Assembly: GCF_014648555.1 (NCBI RefSeq)
Contig: NZ_BMRI01000041.1
Location: forward strand, 26,614-68,928
Reading direction: 5' to 3'
Source of the DNA: Kitasatospora griseola
Lineage (GTDB): Bacteria; Actinomycetota; Actinomycetes; Streptomycetales; Streptomycetaceae
Length of the DNA stretch: 42,315 nt
The stretch's first letter is position 1. Each line of letters begins with the position of its first letter. This document shows positions 41,010 to 42,315 of the stretch, in pieces. The notes beneath the pieces are model-generated. The model did no database searches. It was not told where the DNA came from and saw only the letters and a list, made by a program, of their open reading frames with translations. The translations under genes and the position numbers were made by a program.

Positions 41010-42263
41010 GTGGGCGACAGGTGGTCCCTCTTCCTCGGCGAAGACGAGATCAGTGACGGAAAGAACCACATTCCGATCAAGCTCATGACAATCTTTCAAG
41101 AGCATGACAGGTACATGGATGAGAAGTGGGCGAGCGAGGTCGACGCGGCAAACGCGGGGGACTTGCCTGACCTCAACGCTGAGGCGGCTGAGTGGATCGG
41201 GGGCTGGCCGGAGGCCTATGAGGGCGCGCCAGGGTGGAAGGAGCACGCGGAGGGCATCGCCGACCGTGACATAAGTTCGGCGTTCGGCTACACGGCCACC
41301 GTCGACACGGTTGTGAAGCGACTAAATCTGATGGGGTTCACCTCGCAGCGCTGCAAGGCGGATATGAGGGACTTCCTCCAGAAGATTCGCGAGATCGACG
41401 GCGATGACGCCATCTACAGCCGAGGGCCGCGGGGGGCGGAGCCCGTTCGCCACGTGATCGACTGCGAGCAGGTGGTGGAGATCGGCCTGCGGGCGTTGAT
41501 CGCCAGTTCCAAGCCGTCGGAGGTGAAGGAGCCCTTGACGAGCCTGGAGGAGGCCTGCCTGCACGCGCTTGAGTTGCTTCGGGAGGAAGCCTTTGAGGAT
41601 CCGCGGACACTGCTCGCCGCGCTCCTTGAAGGCCAGGCGCCAGACACCGTTGTCCGCCTCGATCTGCACGATCTCTTGTCGGCCGGCTACTTCGCTCGGC
41701 ACGATGCCGTCTCAGAGCTCGCCCTGCAGGAACTGGCGTCGGAGATTGGAAGCATCGGGCCAATCATCGTCCTGACCGAGGGGACGACCGATGCCCGGTT
41801 CCTCAAGCGAGGCCTGAAGATCGTTGCCCCCGAGCTCGCGGGCTACTTTACGTTCCTCGACCCCGACGCGAAGGCTGCGGGCGGCACAGCCCAGCTGGTG
41901 AAGAACCTGCGGGCCTTCGCAGCCGCCGGGATCATGAACCGCGTCATTGCGATGGTCGACAATGACGCCGCTGGCCGCGAGGCCGTGAAGACGCTGTCGA
42001 GCGCTCCGCTGCCCGGACGATTCAAGGTCTGCAAGTTGCCCGATCTCGACTACGTGAAGGACTACCCGACTCTCGGACCTACAGGCGACACCCGCTACGA
42101 CATCAACGGCCGAGCATGTTCCGTGGAGTTCTACTTCGGCCTCGACTGCCTGCTGACAGCTTCTGGTGAGCCGCTCCCGGTTCGCTGGACCGGCTTCAAC
42201 GGCGCTACTGAACTTGAATGGGTGAAGCCGGGCCGTTTGCCTGAGAAAGTGTTGGGTAATTGA
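41010..42263 (+). CDS. HEPN/TOPRIM-type protein, putative defence factor
   Basis: A 417-residue protein starting at a GTG with GGAGAG upstream. A C-terminal TOPRIM domain is visible: Glu257 in IIVLTEGTTDARFLKRGLK and the acidic pair Asp317/Asp319 in VIAMVDNDAAGREAVKTL, with a core strand YFTFLDPDAKAAGGTAQLV. The N-terminal ~170 residues begin MGDRWSLFLGEDEISDGKN and correspond to the N-terminal domain of proteins annotated as HEPN/Toprim-associated. TOPRIM domains cut or synthesise nucleic acid with metal; OLD-like members act against phages. It is separate from the transposon genes (73-base gap) and ends 52 bases before the window edge. Confidence 0.8.
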   Translation: MGDRWSLFLGEDEISDGKNHIPIKLMTIFQEHDRYMDEKWASEVDAANAGDLPDLNAEAAEWIGGWPEAYEGAPGWKEHAEGIADRDISSAFGYTATVDTVVKRLNLMGFTSQRCKADMRDFLQKIREIDGDDAIYSRGPRGAEPVRHVIDCEQVVEIGLRALIASSKPSEVKEPLTSLEEACLHALELLREEAFEDPRTLLAALLEGQAPDTVVRLDLHDLLSAGYFARHDAVSELALQELASEIGSIGPIIVLTEGTTDARFLKRGLKIVAPELAGYFTFLDPDAKAAGGTAQLVKNLRAFAAAGIMNRVIAMVDNDAAGREAVKTLSSAPLPGRFKVCKLPDLDYVKDYPTLGPTGDTRYDINGRACSVEFYFGLDCLLTASGEPLPVRWTGFNGATELEWVKPGRLPEKVLGN

Positions 42264-42315
42264 TCAACTGCGCGTTGTGATGCGGTGGCGGTGATCTTCG
42301 TGGCGGCTGGTCCGC

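Overview
The window is very GC-rich actinomycete DNA with strongly GC-biased third codon positions. The SARP-type activator, the WXG-type operon, the paralogous small regulators and the GTG/TTG starts all point to Streptomyces, Kitasatospora or a close relative. The DNA is accessory in character: a complete type I-E CRISPR-Cas locus, several further CRISPR arrays, IS5- and IS21-like sequences, the remains of a Tn554-like transposon and several candidate defence genes. It could be a chromosome arm or a large plasmid; no replication or terminal functions prove either.

Layout. 1-2.4 kb: C-terminal part of a SARP regulator, then three minus-strand winged-helix genes. 2.4-3.8 kb: a gene-poor stretch with inverted repeats and a decayed IS5-type transposase. 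3.8-8.3 kb: hypothetical proteins, including a membrane-anchored Mrr-like nuclease and a decayed copy of part of it. 8.8-12.5 kb: a three-gene WXG/ESX-like operon. 12.6-23.4 kb: the type I-E locus, read on the minus strand in the order cas3, cas8e, cas11, cas7e, cas5e, cas6e, cas1, cas2, leader, array 1. 23.5-29.2 kb: a zinc-finger/GNAT protein, a toxin-antitoxin-like pair, array 2, a decayed peptide deformylase, a frameshifted gene and an HTH protein. 29.4-31.5 kb: a truncated IS21-like element abutting array 3, then a single-repeat array. 31.5-35.5 kb: a GNAT fragment, a leucine-rich-variant repeat protein, a mini-array with a different repeat family, and a dprA-comF-like gene pair. 35.8-37.2 kb: a two-repeat array remnant, a 15-repeat array and another single repeat. 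37.2-40.9 kb: a Tn554-TnpB-like tyrosine recombinase, cut by a fresh IS5-family element, and its TnpC-like partner. 41.0-42.3 kb: a HEPN/TOPRIM-type protein.

Working relations. The cas genes overlap by 1-11 bases, or are almost contiguous, and probably form one transcript running toward array 1. The plus-strand arrays at 30.6-37.2 kb have nearly the same repeat as array 1 and leaders related to its leader, so this cas set probably serves them. These arrays are joined in tandem by copies of a 160-205 bp trailer-plus-leader module.

The most unusual observation is that five leaders (at 13.6, 30.6, 31.4, 36.0 and 37.1 kb) each contain a 48-base frame of 15 codons plus stop at the same distance from the first repeat. 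Four begin with ATG and encode related peptides such as MSESIKVAFRRQTDR and MSDSLKVGHFPVDGA; the fifth has ACG in place of ATG. Other notable points are a dprA-comF-like cassette sandwiched between arrays, a recombinase gene fused to a CRISPR repeat exactly at the repeat edge, and a spacer containing inverted repeat sequence.
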